DNA of 64,000 nucleotides from positions 1 through 64,000 of the forward strand of contig DASYFT010000010.1 of NCBI GenBank assembly GCA_036498265.1, given 5' to 3'. Of this stretch, positions 42,160-51,022 are shown in pieces (the stretch's first letter is position 1; each line of letters begins with the position of its first letter). The stretch is from Palsa-744 sp036498265. GTDB lineage: Bacteria > Actinomycetota > Thermoleophilia > Solirubrobacterales > Solirubrobacteraceae. The notes under the pieces are model-generated. The model worked only from the letters and a program-made list of their open reading frames with translations, was not told the origin of the DNA and made no database searches. The position numbers were made by a program, and so were the translations under genes.

Positions 42160-43950
42160 TCAGCGGACACAGCGTCCGCCGTGCAGACGGTAGATCGTGA
42201 TCTGGGGACCGGGCCGCTCGTAGGCGAAGGGGTAGTAGTCGAAGCTCCAGTCGAACCCGAAGGGCACCGGCCCGCGCCCGCGCTCGTAGGGCGTGGAGCG
42301 GTAGACGACTTCGCCCTCTGCGGCCAGGGCACGGTAGTAGGCGATCGCCTGCGGCACCGCGGCGGGGTCGGCGAACGCGCGACCGGACTGGATCGAGCCG
42401 CTCAGGACCCAGCAGTAGCCGTGCGCGAGGTAGTAGCCGATCAGGGCCGGGCTGAGCGTCCGCTCGTATTCCTCGATGGTGACCTGATGGGTGCTCGCGG
42501 CGAGCGCGCCGGAGGCCGTGATGCGCGAGACGAGCGAGGGGTACTTGGCCCATTGGTGGGGGTTCTCCGCCGTCGAAGTCCCCGGCCTGACCTGGCGTGC
42601 CCATTCGTCGGGCGAGACGGGCTCGGCCACGATCGCCGTGCCGGCCGGGACGTGCGCGAGCATCCAGGCGCGCGTGAGGTTGCGCGTGTCGGCGCGAGAG
42701 AGGGCCTGGTCGGTGTGGATGCTGTGGAGGAGACCCTGGACGAGCGCCGCGGCGATGAGCGCGCCGAGCAGGCCGGCGCGCAACCATGGCACCCCCCCCC
42801 GCACCGCCGTGGCCGCCAGCAGCCGGGCGAGGCTGACGATGAAGTAGGCCGCCAGCAGGCACAGCACGGGGAGGATCGGCATCAGCCAACGGCCGAAGTA
42901 GCGTCCCTGCAGCCCCATGAAGACGAGGAACGCGACCGCAGACGGCACGAGCAGCCAGCCGAGACGGGGCGCGGAGCGCCAGATGGTGAGCGCGCCGCCG
43001 AGCGCCGCGAGCGCCGGCACCCAGCCGAGGCCCCAGCTGAGCGACCACAGGTAGTAGACGAGCCCGCCGTGCCGCGGTGCGCCGAGCTTGCCCTGCGATT
43101 CGGCGGACAGCGTGGACTGGTGCACCAGTTCGCGGTGGAAGCGCTGGAAGTCGAGCAGGGCGTACGGGTTGGCGATCAGAAACGCCACGAGTGCGCAGGC
43201 GAGCGCCAGCCCGGCGCCCGCGAGAACCCGCGCTCGTTCCGGCGGCTCGGCGTCCACGTAGCGCACCGCCACCGCGGCGAGCAGCGGCAGCACGGCGATG
43301 CCGGCGGTGTACTTGCTCGCGCAGCCGAGGCCCAGCCCGACGCCGGCGAGCAGGAAGTCGCGTGTCCTCGAGGTTCTCAGCACGCCCGCCGAACCGAGCA
43401 GCGACAGCGTCAGCGGCGCCAGCGTCGGCACGTCGTTGAGCGCCAGGTGCGAGTAGAAGACCGGCAGGAAGGCCACGGCCTCGATCGCCGCCGCGAGCAG
43501 GCCGACGCCGCGGTTGAACAGCCGGGCGCCGGTGGCGTAGAGCAGCCACAGCGCGAGCGTGCCCAGCACGGCCGCCGTGACCCGCGCGAGCGTGTAGAGG
43601 TGGTCTGGGTGCAGGGCGAACGCGGTCCGTGCGCCGGAGGCGCTCCCGTACCAGGCCGCGAACAGGAAGTGGATGACGTAGGTGAACGCCGGCGGGTTGC
43701 CGAAGTAGTGCGGGTTCAGCGTTCCTTCGGCGAACATCTTCACCGCGTGCGGCACGAAGTGGTCGCCCTCGTCGGTGTTGTAGGCGTAGGGAAGGCCCTG
43801 CCTCACCCCCCACAGCCGCAGCCCGAGCCCTCCGGCGAGGACGAACGCCAGTCCCAACCACGTCCACCGGGGCCACCGGGCCTCCCGCGGCGCCACGGGA
43901 GCCGGTGGTTGCTCGCGGGCACGGGCTGGCAGCGGCTCAGCAGTTGGCAT
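42160..43950 (-). CDS. Polytopic membrane glycosyltransferase (PMT/ArnT-like GT-C)
   Basis: 596 aa with about ten or more membrane segments. The first extracytoplasmic loop has an acidic motif typical of GT-C enzymes (AYNTDEGDHFVPHAVK), followed by FYSHLALNDVPTLAPL, where an Asn-Asp pair follows the second helix. A large C-terminal soluble portion (about 455-596) begins near RAWMLAHVPAGTAIV. GT-C enzymes use polyprenyl-linked sugars to glycosylate proteins or lipids outside the membrane. ATG 43950 begins a charged Pro-rich N-terminus. It overlaps the next gene by 14 bases. Confidence 0.8.
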   Translation of the reverse strand: MPTAEPLPARAREQPPAPVAPREARWPRWTWLGLAFVLAGGLGLRLWGVRQGLPYAYNTDEGDHFVPHAVKMFAEGTLNPHYFGNPPAFTYVIHFLFAAWYGSASGARTAFALHPDHLYTLARVTAAVLGTLALWLLYATGARLFNRGVGLLAAAIEAVAFLPVFYSHLALNDVPTLAPLTLSLLGSAGVLRTSRTRDFLLAGVGLGLGCASKYTAGIAVLPLLAAVAVRYVDAEPPERARVLAGAGLALACALVAFLIANPYALLDFQRFHRELVHQSTLSAESQGKLGAPRHGGLVYYLWSLSWGLGWVPALAALGGALTIWRSAPRLGWLLVPSAVAFLVFMGLQGRYFGRWLMPILPVLCLLAAYFIVSLARLLAATAVRGGVPWLRAGLLGALIAAALVQGLLHSIHTDQALSRADTRNLTRAWMLAHVPAGTAIVAEPVSPDEWARQVRPGTSTAENPHQWAKYPSLVSRITASGALAASTHQVTIEEYERTLSPALIGYYLAHGYCWVLSGSIQSGRAFADPAAVPQAIAYYRALAAEGEVVYRSTPYERGRGPVPFGFDWSFDYYPFAYERPGPQITIYRLHGGRCVR

Positions 43951-45454
43951 AGACCGCGTAGTAGCGGCTCGTGTAGATGCGTTTGAAGTGCGCGAGCGGG
44001 ACCTGGTCGCGGGGGTCGTCGCCGACGTCCACGATCGCCTCCACGAAGACCGCGCTGCCGAGCGGGTAGACGGCGACGCTGCCGCGGCGGATCCGGTCCT
44101 CGAGGGTGTGCGCGCCCTTGGCGACATCCGAGCGGGCCTGGCTGCGGGCGACGATGTCGTGCTGACCGGTCGTGTCGAGGATCCAGCGCGCGTCCGGGAT
44201 CAGCTTGTTGTTCGGCAGCGACAGCAGCGGACAGCGGTGCATCTGGTCCCTGACAGCCGGGTTGGCGAGGGCGCTTGCGAGGCCCTTGTGGAAGTCCTCG
44301 TGGTAGGCCAGGGTGGTACGCAGGCTGGTGAGGCTGACGGTGCTTGCGGCGGTGGCCGCCCCGTAGGCGAGCAGGGCAGTGGCACCGAGGATCCAGATGC
44401 GCCGCACCAGCGAGCCGGAGCGGAGCATCGCCCACCCGCCCAGCGACACCGCGCAGAACGGCAGCGCCGCGACGGCCGCCCCGAGCAGGTAGCGGTCGAC
44501 GACGGACGCACCCGCTGCACCCTCGGCGACGTAGACGCCGACCAGCAGCGCGAGCGTCGCCAGCGGCACGAGCACGCGCCGCGGCGCCAGCCAGATCGCG
44601 AGCGGTATCCCGGCGAGGGTCCCCAGCAGAACGGCGAGCTTGTCGATTCGAACGCCGTAGCTCCACACCGATGCCACCACGGCGGAGAACCCCTGGGTGC
44701 GTTCCAGTTCCTGCGCGAGGCCGGAGGTGGCGGTGAGCGAGTAGAGCGGGTTGCCGGTGACGACGGCGTCGACGGCGATCCAGACCACGGGCGCGAACGC
44801 GGCGAGCGCAAGGTATCTGAGGCGCGTGCGGTTGTCGGCCCGCCAGGAGCACCACAGCCAGTAGACGCCGATCAGCACCCAGGCGTCGGGGCGCAGCAGG
44901 CCCGCTGCGGCGAGGAGCACGAACACCGGCGTGCCGCGACGGGGGCGTTCGATCTCGAGCACCATCGCCCAGACGATCAGCGCGACGTAGGAGATGTCGA
45001 GGTAGCCCTGCGCGGCCAGGTTCTCCACGAAGAACCGGCTGAGCACGAGGAGCGCCGCGATCCAGCCGGCGACCGGCCCGAAGCAGAGCCGTCCGACGCG
45101 GTAGACGCCGGCGACGACGGCGACGAAGGAGGCGATCGACCCGAACACCATCAGCCGGGCCCCGCCCTGGCCGAAGATCGAGCAGACGACCCCGAAGGCA
45201 ATCGCCAGGGGATGCTCGGTCGGTCCTCTGTAGACCCTGAAGTCGGGCAGATGCAGGTGCAGCAGGTCGCGGCCCCAGAGCAGCGCGTAGAACGAGTCGT
45301 ACGTCGGGTACGTCGGGAAGGCGAAGTAGCCGATCACCGCACCGACGCACATCGCCACGAAGCCGATCCGCGCCCACGTCCCGGCACGCACGCGACGCAG
45401 TTGCTCGAGCCGGATCGGGCCCGGCACGCGCCGGGTGAGCATCGCGCTTTCCAT
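43937..45454 (-). CDS. Polytopic membrane protein, probable GT-C glycosyltransferase
   Basis: 505 aa with roughly ten hydrophobic segments. The first loop contains YPTYDSFYALLWGRDLLH, in which an Asp follows the first helix as in GT-C enzymes, and a short EHPLAIAFG loop. A soluble C-terminal part of about 120 residues (NNKLIPDARWILDTTGQHDI) resembles the tail of the neighbouring protein in position. The gene is transcribed with that neighbour and is divergent from the GT2-methyltransferase-flippase genes. The sugar and acceptor are unknown. Confidence 0.7.
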   Translation of the reverse strand: MESAMLTRRVPGPIRLEQLRRVRAGTWARIGFVAMCVGAVIGYFAFPTYPTYDSFYALLWGRDLLHLHLPDFRVYRGPTEHPLAIAFGVVCSIFGQGGARLMVFGSIASFVAVVAGVYRVGRLCFGPVAGWIAALLVLSRFFVENLAAQGYLDISYVALIVWAMVLEIERPRRGTPVFVLLAAAGLLRPDAWVLIGVYWLWCSWRADNRTRLRYLALAAFAPVVWIAVDAVVTGNPLYSLTATSGLAQELERTQGFSAVVASVWSYGVRIDKLAVLLGTLAGIPLAIWLAPRRVLVPLATLALLVGVYVAEGAAGASVVDRYLLGAAVAALPFCAVSLGGWAMLRSGSLVRRIWILGATALLAYGAATAASTVSLTSLRTTLAYHEDFHKGLASALANPAVRDQMHRCPLLSLPNNKLIPDARWILDTTGQHDIVARSQARSDVAKGAHTLEDRIRRGSVAVYPLGSAVFVEAIVDVGDDPRDQVPLAHFKRIYTSRYYAVYANC

Positions 45455-45591
45455 CTAGCCTTGGAGTATCCAGAACCCGGAGTGGGCCGCTCCACACCTG
45501 GCGCCGGACAGGTGGGCTCGACACTTCCCGCCAAGACCGTGACCTGCGCTTTGGGATACTGCCGGGAGCCAAGTCTAGGCAATCGAAGCCG

Positions 45592-46689
45592 ATGAAGCTC
45601 ATCATCCAGATCCCCTGCTTCAACGAGGCAGAGCAGCTGCCACAGACCTTGGCGGACCTACCGCGCGAGGTCGAGGGCTTCGACGCGGTCGAGTGGCTGG
45701 TCGTCGACGACGGGTCCACCGACCGTACGGTGGCGGTGGCGCGCGAGCTCGGCGTCGACCACCTGGTACGGCTCACGAACAACAAGGGACTCGCCACGGG
45801 CTTCCAGGCCGGCATCGACACCGCCCTGAAGCTGGGCGCGGACGTGATCGTCAACACCGACGCCGACAACCAGTACTGCGGAGCGGACATCCCCAAGCTG
45901 GTGCGGCCGATCCTGGAGTCGCGGGCCGACATGGTCATCGGCGACCGCGAGGTGACCGGGATCGAGCACTTCTCGGGCATGAAGAAGCTGCTGCAAAGGC
46001 TCGGCTCGTGGGTGGTCCGCCAGGCGTCGTCCACCTCGGTTCCGGACACGACCTCGGGCTTCCGCGCCTACAACCGCGAGGCGGCGATCCAGATGATGGT
46101 GGTCTCGAAGTTCACCTACACCCTCGAGACGATCATCCAGGCGGGCAAGCTGCTGGTGGCGATCGACCACGTCCCGATCCGGACCAACCCCAAGACCCGC
46201 GAATCGCGGCTGTTCCCCTCGATGGGCGCGTACGTGAGGCGCAACGCCGTCTCGATCTTCCGCATCTACGCCCAGTACGAGCCGCTGCGCGTGTTCTGGA
46301 GCCTCGCGCTGCTGATCGGGCTGGCCTCCGTCGGCGTCTGGATCCGGTTCGCGGTCTCCTATGTCGAAGGCAACGGCAAGGGACACGTGCAGTCGCTGAT
46401 CCTCGGCGCGGTCCTGTTCATCGCAGCCGTCGTGCTGTGGGCGCTGGGAGTGATCGGCGACCTGCTCGCGGCACAGCGCGTGATGACCCAGAGGACCTTC
46501 GAGCGGATCCGCCGGATCGAGCTCGAGCTGGGCGTCGCGCCGTCCCACTACGAGGCGGGGACGCCGGGCGCGGCTCGGCGCCGGGCGGACGCCCCCGGCG
46601 CCCGGCCGGCGCCTTCGGGCGCAGTCGGCGCAGAGCGTGAGGAGGACCGCGGCGAGCCGCAGCGGCCGGGCGAGGCGGTGCGGCTGTGA
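45592..46689 (+). CDS. Family 2 glycosyltransferase with C-terminal membrane segments
   Basis: 365 aa. Catalytic part (1-215): IIQIPCFNEAEQLPQTLADL, the UDP/GDP-sugar Asp in VDDGSTDRTV and the DxD motif in VNTDADNQYCGADIP. Two membrane helices follow (about 238-255 and 270-292). The layout resembles polyprenol-phosphate sugar transferases (DPM1/GtrB), which supply lipid-linked sugars to GT-C enzymes; two of those are encoded next door. The last 50 residues are Arg/Gly-rich and disordered. The stop overlaps the methyltransferase start as GTGA. Confidence 0.88.
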   Translation: MKLIIQIPCFNEAEQLPQTLADLPREVEGFDAVEWLVVDDGSTDRTVAVARELGVDHLVRLTNNKGLATGFQAGIDTALKLGADVIVNTDADNQYCGADIPKLVRPILESRADMVIGDREVTGIEHFSGMKKLLQRLGSWVVRQASSTSVPDTTSGFRAYNREAAIQMMVVSKFTYTLETIIQAGKLLVAIDHVPIRTNPKTRESRLFPSMGAYVRRNAVSIFRIYAQYEPLRVFWSLALLIGLASVGVWIRFAVSYVEGNGKGHVQSLILGAVLFIAAVVLWALGVIGDLLAAQRVMTQRTFERIRRIELELGVAPSHYEAGTPGAARRRADAPGARPAPSGAVGAEREEDRGEPQRPGEAVRL

Positions 46690-47309
46690 GCGGCGTGACG
46701 GTCTCCAAGGACGGAGTGGTGACCGGCAACACCTACGACAAGTACGGCTCGGGAAACCCGGTCGTCCGGCGTCTGATGAGGGCCTTCGAGCAGAGCCTCG
46801 ACGCTCTGCTCGACCGGGCGGCGCCGTCCTCGCTGCTCGACGTCGGCTGCGGCGAGGGCGTGCTGGTGCACCGCTGGGCCACCCGGCTGCCGGCGGCGCG
46901 GCTGGTCGGCATCGATCTCGAGGAGGAATCGATCCAGGACGGCTGGGCCAAGCGCCGGGCCCCGAACCTCGAGTACCGGGTGATGGAGGCGGCGAGCCTC
47001 CCGTTCGCGGACGGCGAGTTCGAGCTGGCGAGCGCGATCGAGGTGCTCGAGCACCTACCCGACCCCGAGCACACGGTGGGCGAGATGGCGCGCTGCGCCC
47101 GCGGCCACCTGCTGGTGTCGGTGCCGCGAGAGCCGCTGTGGCGGATGCTCAACATGGCGCGCGGCGCCTACTGGTCCTCGCTCGGCAACACCCCGGGGCA
47201 CCTCAACCACTGGTCCAGGCGCTCGTTCGTGGAGCTGCTCTCGCGCCACGGCGAGGTCGTCGAGGTCCGCTCGCCGTTCCCCTGGACGATGTTGCTGGTC
47301 CGCCTCTAG
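46686..47309 (+). CDS. SAM-dependent class I methyltransferase
   Basis: 207 aa. Motif I SLLDVGCGEGVLVHRWA (about 49-65), acidic end of strand two GIDLEEESI, motif with LPFADGEFELASAIEVLEHL and a C-terminal part with GHLNHWSRRSFVELLSRHG typical of the methyltransferase-11/UbiE-like group acting on sugars or lipids. The start GTG 46686 is coupled to the GT2 gene, so it probably modifies a product of that pathway (inference). Confidence 0.85.
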   Translation: MSGVTVSKDGVVTGNTYDKYGSGNPVVRRLMRAFEQSLDALLDRAAPSSLLDVGCGEGVLVHRWATRLPAARLVGIDLEEESIQDGWAKRRAPNLEYRVMEAASLPFADGEFELASAIEVLEHLPDPEHTVGEMARCARGHLLVSVPREPLWRMLNMARGAYWSSLGNTPGHLNHWSRRSFVELLSRHGEVVEVRSPFPWTMLLVRL

Positions 47310-47310
47310 G

Positions 47311-48678
47311 GTGCCCTCCACCCGCACGACGCGCTCATACGGCAGTGGCGCGCGGATCCTCTCGATCGGCATCGCGTCGACCGGGCTGCTGACGTTCGCC
47401 TACTTCTCGATCGCCAGCCACGTCCTCAACCCGTTCCAGGCGAAGCGGATCGACCTGCTGTGGACGGTGATGTTCGTGACGATCTCGGTGATCTACCGGC
47501 CGATCGAACAGCTGCTCTCCCGGACGATCGCCGACCGCAGGGCCCGCGGCCACGCCGAGCAGTCGCTGCGCATACCGATCGCGATCCAGGGCGGCTTCGC
47601 GCTCGTCTTCCTGATCCTCGCGATCGCGCTCAAAGACGAGCTCGTGAACCACGTGTTCGACCGCTACAACGGCCTCTACGACGTGCTCGTCGTCGGAACG
47701 GTTGCCTACGCCGCCAGCTACTTCGCGCGGGGCTGGCTCGCCGGTCACCAGTACTTCGCGCTCTACGGCGGCCTCGTCCTGATGGAGGCGTTCTCGCGGG
47801 TGTGCTTCGTGCTGGCCGTGGCGATCGGTCTGGCGCAGGGACAGCTGGCGGTCGCGCTGGGCATCGCGGCGGCGCCGCTGGTGTCCCTCGTCGTGGTGCC
47901 GTGGGCCTTCGCGCGGCGGCGCGGCGAGCAGCGCGGCGACCCGGAGACGGCGCATGGCGCGCCGGAGATCGAAGACGTCGACGCGGCACTCGCCGGCCCG
48001 GGGACTGAGGGCATCCAGGAGGCCGTCGCCGCCGATGAGCTCTCGCTGCAGAAGGGCTCCAACTTCGCCCTGGTCGTGGCGAGCATCATGGTGGCCGAGC
48101 AGGTGCTGCTCAACGCGGCCGTGCTGACGGCGGACGCGACCTCGGTCAACCGCGCACTGGCGGGCGTCGTCTTCAACGTGCTGCTGATCGCGCGCGCGCC
48201 GCTGCAGCTGTTCCAGGCGATCCAGACCTCGCTGCTGCCGCATCTCACCGGCCTCGAGGCGACCGAGGGACACGACGCGTTCGCGCGCGCCATCCGCGTC
48301 ACCGTGCTGGCGATCGCCGGCTTCGCGGCGGCGGTGTCGCTCGGGCTGCTCGCGATCGGACCCGAGGTCATGCGCCACCTCTTCGGCCAGACCTTCCACT
48401 ACGACCGCTTCGGCCTGGCGCTGATCGGGGTCGGGATGGGGTTCCACCTCGCCTCCGGGGCGCTGAACCAGTCGGCGCTCGCACGCGATCAGGCCCGAAC
48501 GGCCGCAGCCTGCTGGCTGTTCGCGGCGCTGCTGTTCGTCGCCTGGATGGTGAGCCCCGTTCTGCACGGCGAGGTGCTGCGGGCAGAGGTCGGCTACGCC
48601 GGGGCCACCGCGCTGCTGGCGCTCACGCTCAGCATGCTCTACCGGCGCGGCACCTACGCCCGGCTGGCAACCGCCTGA
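47311..48678 (+). CDS. Polysaccharide/lipid flippase-like membrane protein (MOP superfamily)
   Basis: 455 aa with about 12 hydrophobic segments and a cytoplasmic loop near 205-240 (PEIEDVDAALAGPGTEG). Arrangement and size fit Wzx/MurJ-type exporters that turn polyprenyl-linked glycans outward; FALVVASIMVAEQVLLNAAV and YDRFGLALIGVGMGFHLAS lie in the second half. GTG 47311 follows the methyltransferase stop directly. It is the last of three plus-strand genes and ends one base before the rpe stop of the other strand. Confidence 0.78.
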   Translation: MPSTRTTRSYGSGARILSIGIASTGLLTFAYFSIASHVLNPFQAKRIDLLWTVMFVTISVIYRPIEQLLSRTIADRRARGHAEQSLRIPIAIQGGFALVFLILAIALKDELVNHVFDRYNGLYDVLVVGTVAYAASYFARGWLAGHQYFALYGGLVLMEAFSRVCFVLAVAIGLAQGQLAVALGIAAAPLVSLVVVPWAFARRRGEQRGDPETAHGAPEIEDVDAALAGPGTEGIQEAVAADELSLQKGSNFALVVASIMVAEQVLLNAAVLTADATSVNRALAGVVFNVLLIARAPLQLFQAIQTSLLPHLTGLEATEGHDAFARAIRVTVLAIAGFAAAVSLGLLAIGPEVMRHLFGQTFHYDRFGLALIGVGMGFHLASGALNQSALARDQARTAAACWLFAALLFVAWMVSPVLHGEVLRAEVGYAGATALLALTLSMLYRRGTYARLATA

Positions 48679-49374
48679 CTACTCGGCGTCGAGGGAGCTC
48701 GCGATCGCCGCGTAGGCGCCAGCGGGGTCCGCCTCTCCGAAGATGGCGGAACCGGCCACGAACAGGCTCGCGCCCGCCGCACGGCACGGCGGCGCCGTCT
48801 CGGGGTCGATCCCGCCGTCCACCTCGACCGCCACGTCGTGCCCGACGATCGCTCGCACGCGAGGCAGCTTCTCGAGCGAGTGGGCTATGAACGCCTGTCC
48901 CCCCCACCCCGGGTTCACGGTCATGCACAGCGCCACGTCGATCGAGCCCACGACCTCGGCGAGCGCGCCGACAGGGGTGCCGGGGTTGATCGCAAGGCCG
49001 ACGCCGGCGCCGCTGTCGCGGATCAGGTCAGCCGCATAGGCGACGTGCGGAGTGGCCTCGGAGTGGAAGGTGATCGAGTCGGCCCCGGCGCTCACGAAGT
49101 CGGCCACGTGACGCTCTGGACGCTCGATCATGAGATGCGCCTCGACGATGGCTCCGGCGTCGTGCACCGTGTCGGCGAGCGCAGCGACGGTCAGTGGCCC
49201 GACGGTGATCGGGGGCACGAAGTGCCCGTCCATGACGTCGACGTGGATGACGCGCGCCCCCGCCTGGAGCACTTCCTCGACCTGCTCGCGCAGCCGCCCG
49301 AAGTCGGCGGAGAGGATCGACGGAACGACGTGGACGCCGCGGAGCAGACGGCGCGCGTCCTCGCCCGCGGTCAT
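48679..49374 (-). CDS. rpe: Ribulose-phosphate 3-epimerase
   Basis: 231 aa TIM barrel. Motifs: VVPSILSADFGRLREQVEEV, VIHVDVMDGHFVPPITVGP (metal-binding His and Asp), EAHLMIERPERHVADFV, CMTVNPGWGGQAFI and VEVDGGIDPETAP. Links ribulose-5-P and xylulose-5-P in the pentose phosphate pathway. ATG 49374 overlaps the zinc-ribbon gene as ATGA. Confidence 0.96.
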   Translation of the reverse strand: MTAGEDARRLLRGVHVVPSILSADFGRLREQVEEVLQAGARVIHVDVMDGHFVPPITVGPLTVAALADTVHDAGAIVEAHLMIERPERHVADFVSAGADSITFHSEATPHVAYAADLIRDSGAGVGLAINPGTPVGALAEVVGSIDVALCMTVNPGWGGQAFIAHSLEKLPRVRAIVGHDVAVEVDGGIDPETAPPCRAAGASLFVAGSAIFGEADPAGAYAAIASSLDAE

Positions 49375-49619
49375 ACGGCCTGCAGCATCGAGTCACCGCA
49401 GTTGTTGCACTTCAGGATCGCCGTCGAGGACATCCTCACGATCGTCGAGTGCTCCCCGCAGTTCGGGCACACCGAGGTGAGCTCGAAGCGGTGCAGGCAG
49501 TAGACGCAGCGGTAGCGTCCCGGCAGGTTCGTCGGGCGCAGCCACGGCTCGCCGCAGTTCGGGCACTCGGGCCCGAGATCGACCGAGGTCTTGGTCTGAC
49601 GCTCCCGCCCGCCCTCCAT
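49371..49619 (-). CDS. Small double zinc-ribbon protein
   Basis: 82 aa with four CxxC pairs: CPNC near residue 19, CVYC, CPNC and CNNC, enough for two zinc ribbons. Charged N-terminus, no other domain. Translation is coupled at both ends: it overlaps rpe by four bases and follows rsmB by two. Position suggests a nucleic-acid or ribosome-related role, but that is a guess. Confidence 0.7.
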   Translation of the reverse strand: MEGGRERQTKTSVDLGPECPNCGEPWLRPTNLPGRYRCVYCLHRFELTSVCPNCGEHSTIVRMSSTAILKCNNCGDSMLQAV

Positions 49620-49621
49620 GT

Positions 49622-51010
49622 TCAGCTCCGGCGCAGCCGTGCGATGAAGAAACCGGCGGTGCGGTCGCGGTGCGGCAGCGTCAGCACGAGTCCGGACGAT
49701 CCGTTCGTCCCGGCGCTCGCCGGCGCGGAGCCCGGCAGCCGTAGATCCGGCAGCTCGATGGTGAGGTCGTCCACTGTGAAATCGCGGTGGGAGTCGAGGA
49801 AGGCCTCAATCTGGCGCTCGTTCTCGGTCGGTGAGATGGTGCAGGTAGAGTAGACAAGCACGCCTTCCGGACGGAGGGCGGAGGCTCCGGCGGCGAGGAT
49901 CCTCGCCTGTTCTCGCGCCATTTCGGAGATCGCCTCCGGGCTGGCACGCCAGCGAAGGTCGGCCCTCGCCTGCAGCGTTCCGAGCCCCGAGCAGGGCGGA
50001 TCGACCAGCACGCGGTCGTACTCCCGGCCCTCGGGCGCACCGGCGGCCGGCCAGCTCGCCGCGTCGCCCAGCTCGACCCTCACGTTCTCCGCCCCGAGAC
50101 GCTTCGCGGTCCGCTCGAGCGCATCGGCACGCCGGGGGTTGCGCTCGACGGCCACGACCTCGCCCCGGCCCTCCATCAGCGCGGCCAGGTGCGTGCTCTT
50201 GCCGCCGGGCGCGGCGCAGAGGTCGAGCACGCGCTCGCCGGCGACCGGGGCGAGCGCCCGGGAGACGAGCATCGCTGCGCGCGACTGGGGCAGGAAGGCG
50301 CCCTCCTGCCACAGGCTGGAGGCGTGGACGTCGAATGGCTCCTCGGCAACCAGCGCCTCCGGGATGTGCGGGTCGCCGTGGGTGGGCACAGGGAGCTGCC
50401 GCGCGAGGACGCCGGGGTCGGCGAGGAGGGTGTTGGCCCTGAGCGCGAGCTCGCCGGGCTCGTTGTCGTACGCCATCAGCGCCCGCGCCTGCTCGGGCCC
50501 GAGCTCCTCCCACCAGAGGCGCGCGAGCCACTCGGGGTGGGAGTGCTTTATGGCGGCCTGCGCCGGCGTCTCGTCGCTCAGGCCGTCCAGGAGTGAGCTC
50601 GCCCCCTCCCGCGTGGCGCGGCGCATGACCGCGTTGACCAGGCCGTGTCCGGCGCCGCCCGCGGACTTGGCCAGCTCGACGGTGTCCGCGACGACTGCGT
50701 AGTCGGGCGAGCCGCGCAGGTAGAGCAGCTCATAGAGGCCCAGCCGCAGCGCCGCCAGCAGCGGCGGGTCGAGGCGCTCGGGGCGACGTTCGGCGAGCCG
50801 CTCGATCAGATGGTCGACCGTCCCCCTCCGCTGCACGGCGCCGTAGGCCAGACGCATGGCGAGCGGCCTGTCGCGCGCCTCCAGCGAGCGCGCCTCCGCG
50901 TGCAGCGCCTGGTCGGCGTAGGCGCCTCGCTCGAACACCCTGCGCACCACCACGTAGGCGCAGGCGCGGGCAGGTGCGATCTTTGTGGCTGGGGTGCGCT
51001 GGGCTGGCAT
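49622..51010 (-). CDS. rsmB: 16S rRNA (cytosine967-C5)-methyltransferase RsmB
   Basis: 462 aa. N-terminal NusB-like domain (about 14-140, with LAYGAVQRRGTVDHLIERLA), then the Rossmann domain: LDLCAAPGGKSTHLAALMEG, VDPPCSGLGTLQARADLRW (release Cys) and VYSTCTISPTENERQIEAF (catalytic Cys). Conserved neighbour of fmt in bacteria; here the MocR gene separates them. Confidence 0.95.
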   Translation of the reverse strand: MPAQRTPATKIAPARACAYVVVRRVFERGAYADQALHAEARSLEARDRPLAMRLAYGAVQRRGTVDHLIERLAERRPERLDPPLLAALRLGLYELLYLRGSPDYAVVADTVELAKSAGGAGHGLVNAVMRRATREGASSLLDGLSDETPAQAAIKHSHPEWLARLWWEELGPEQARALMAYDNEPGELALRANTLLADPGVLARQLPVPTHGDPHIPEALVAEEPFDVHASSLWQEGAFLPQSRAAMLVSRALAPVAGERVLDLCAAPGGKSTHLAALMEGRGEVVAVERNPRRADALERTAKRLGAENVRVELGDAASWPAAGAPEGREYDRVLVDPPCSGLGTLQARADLRWRASPEAISEMAREQARILAAGASALRPEGVLVYSTCTISPTENERQIEAFLDSHRDFTVDDLTIELPDLRLPGSAPASAGTNGSSGLVLTLPHRDRTAGFFIARLRRS

Positions 51011-51022
51011 GGGCCTGGATGT

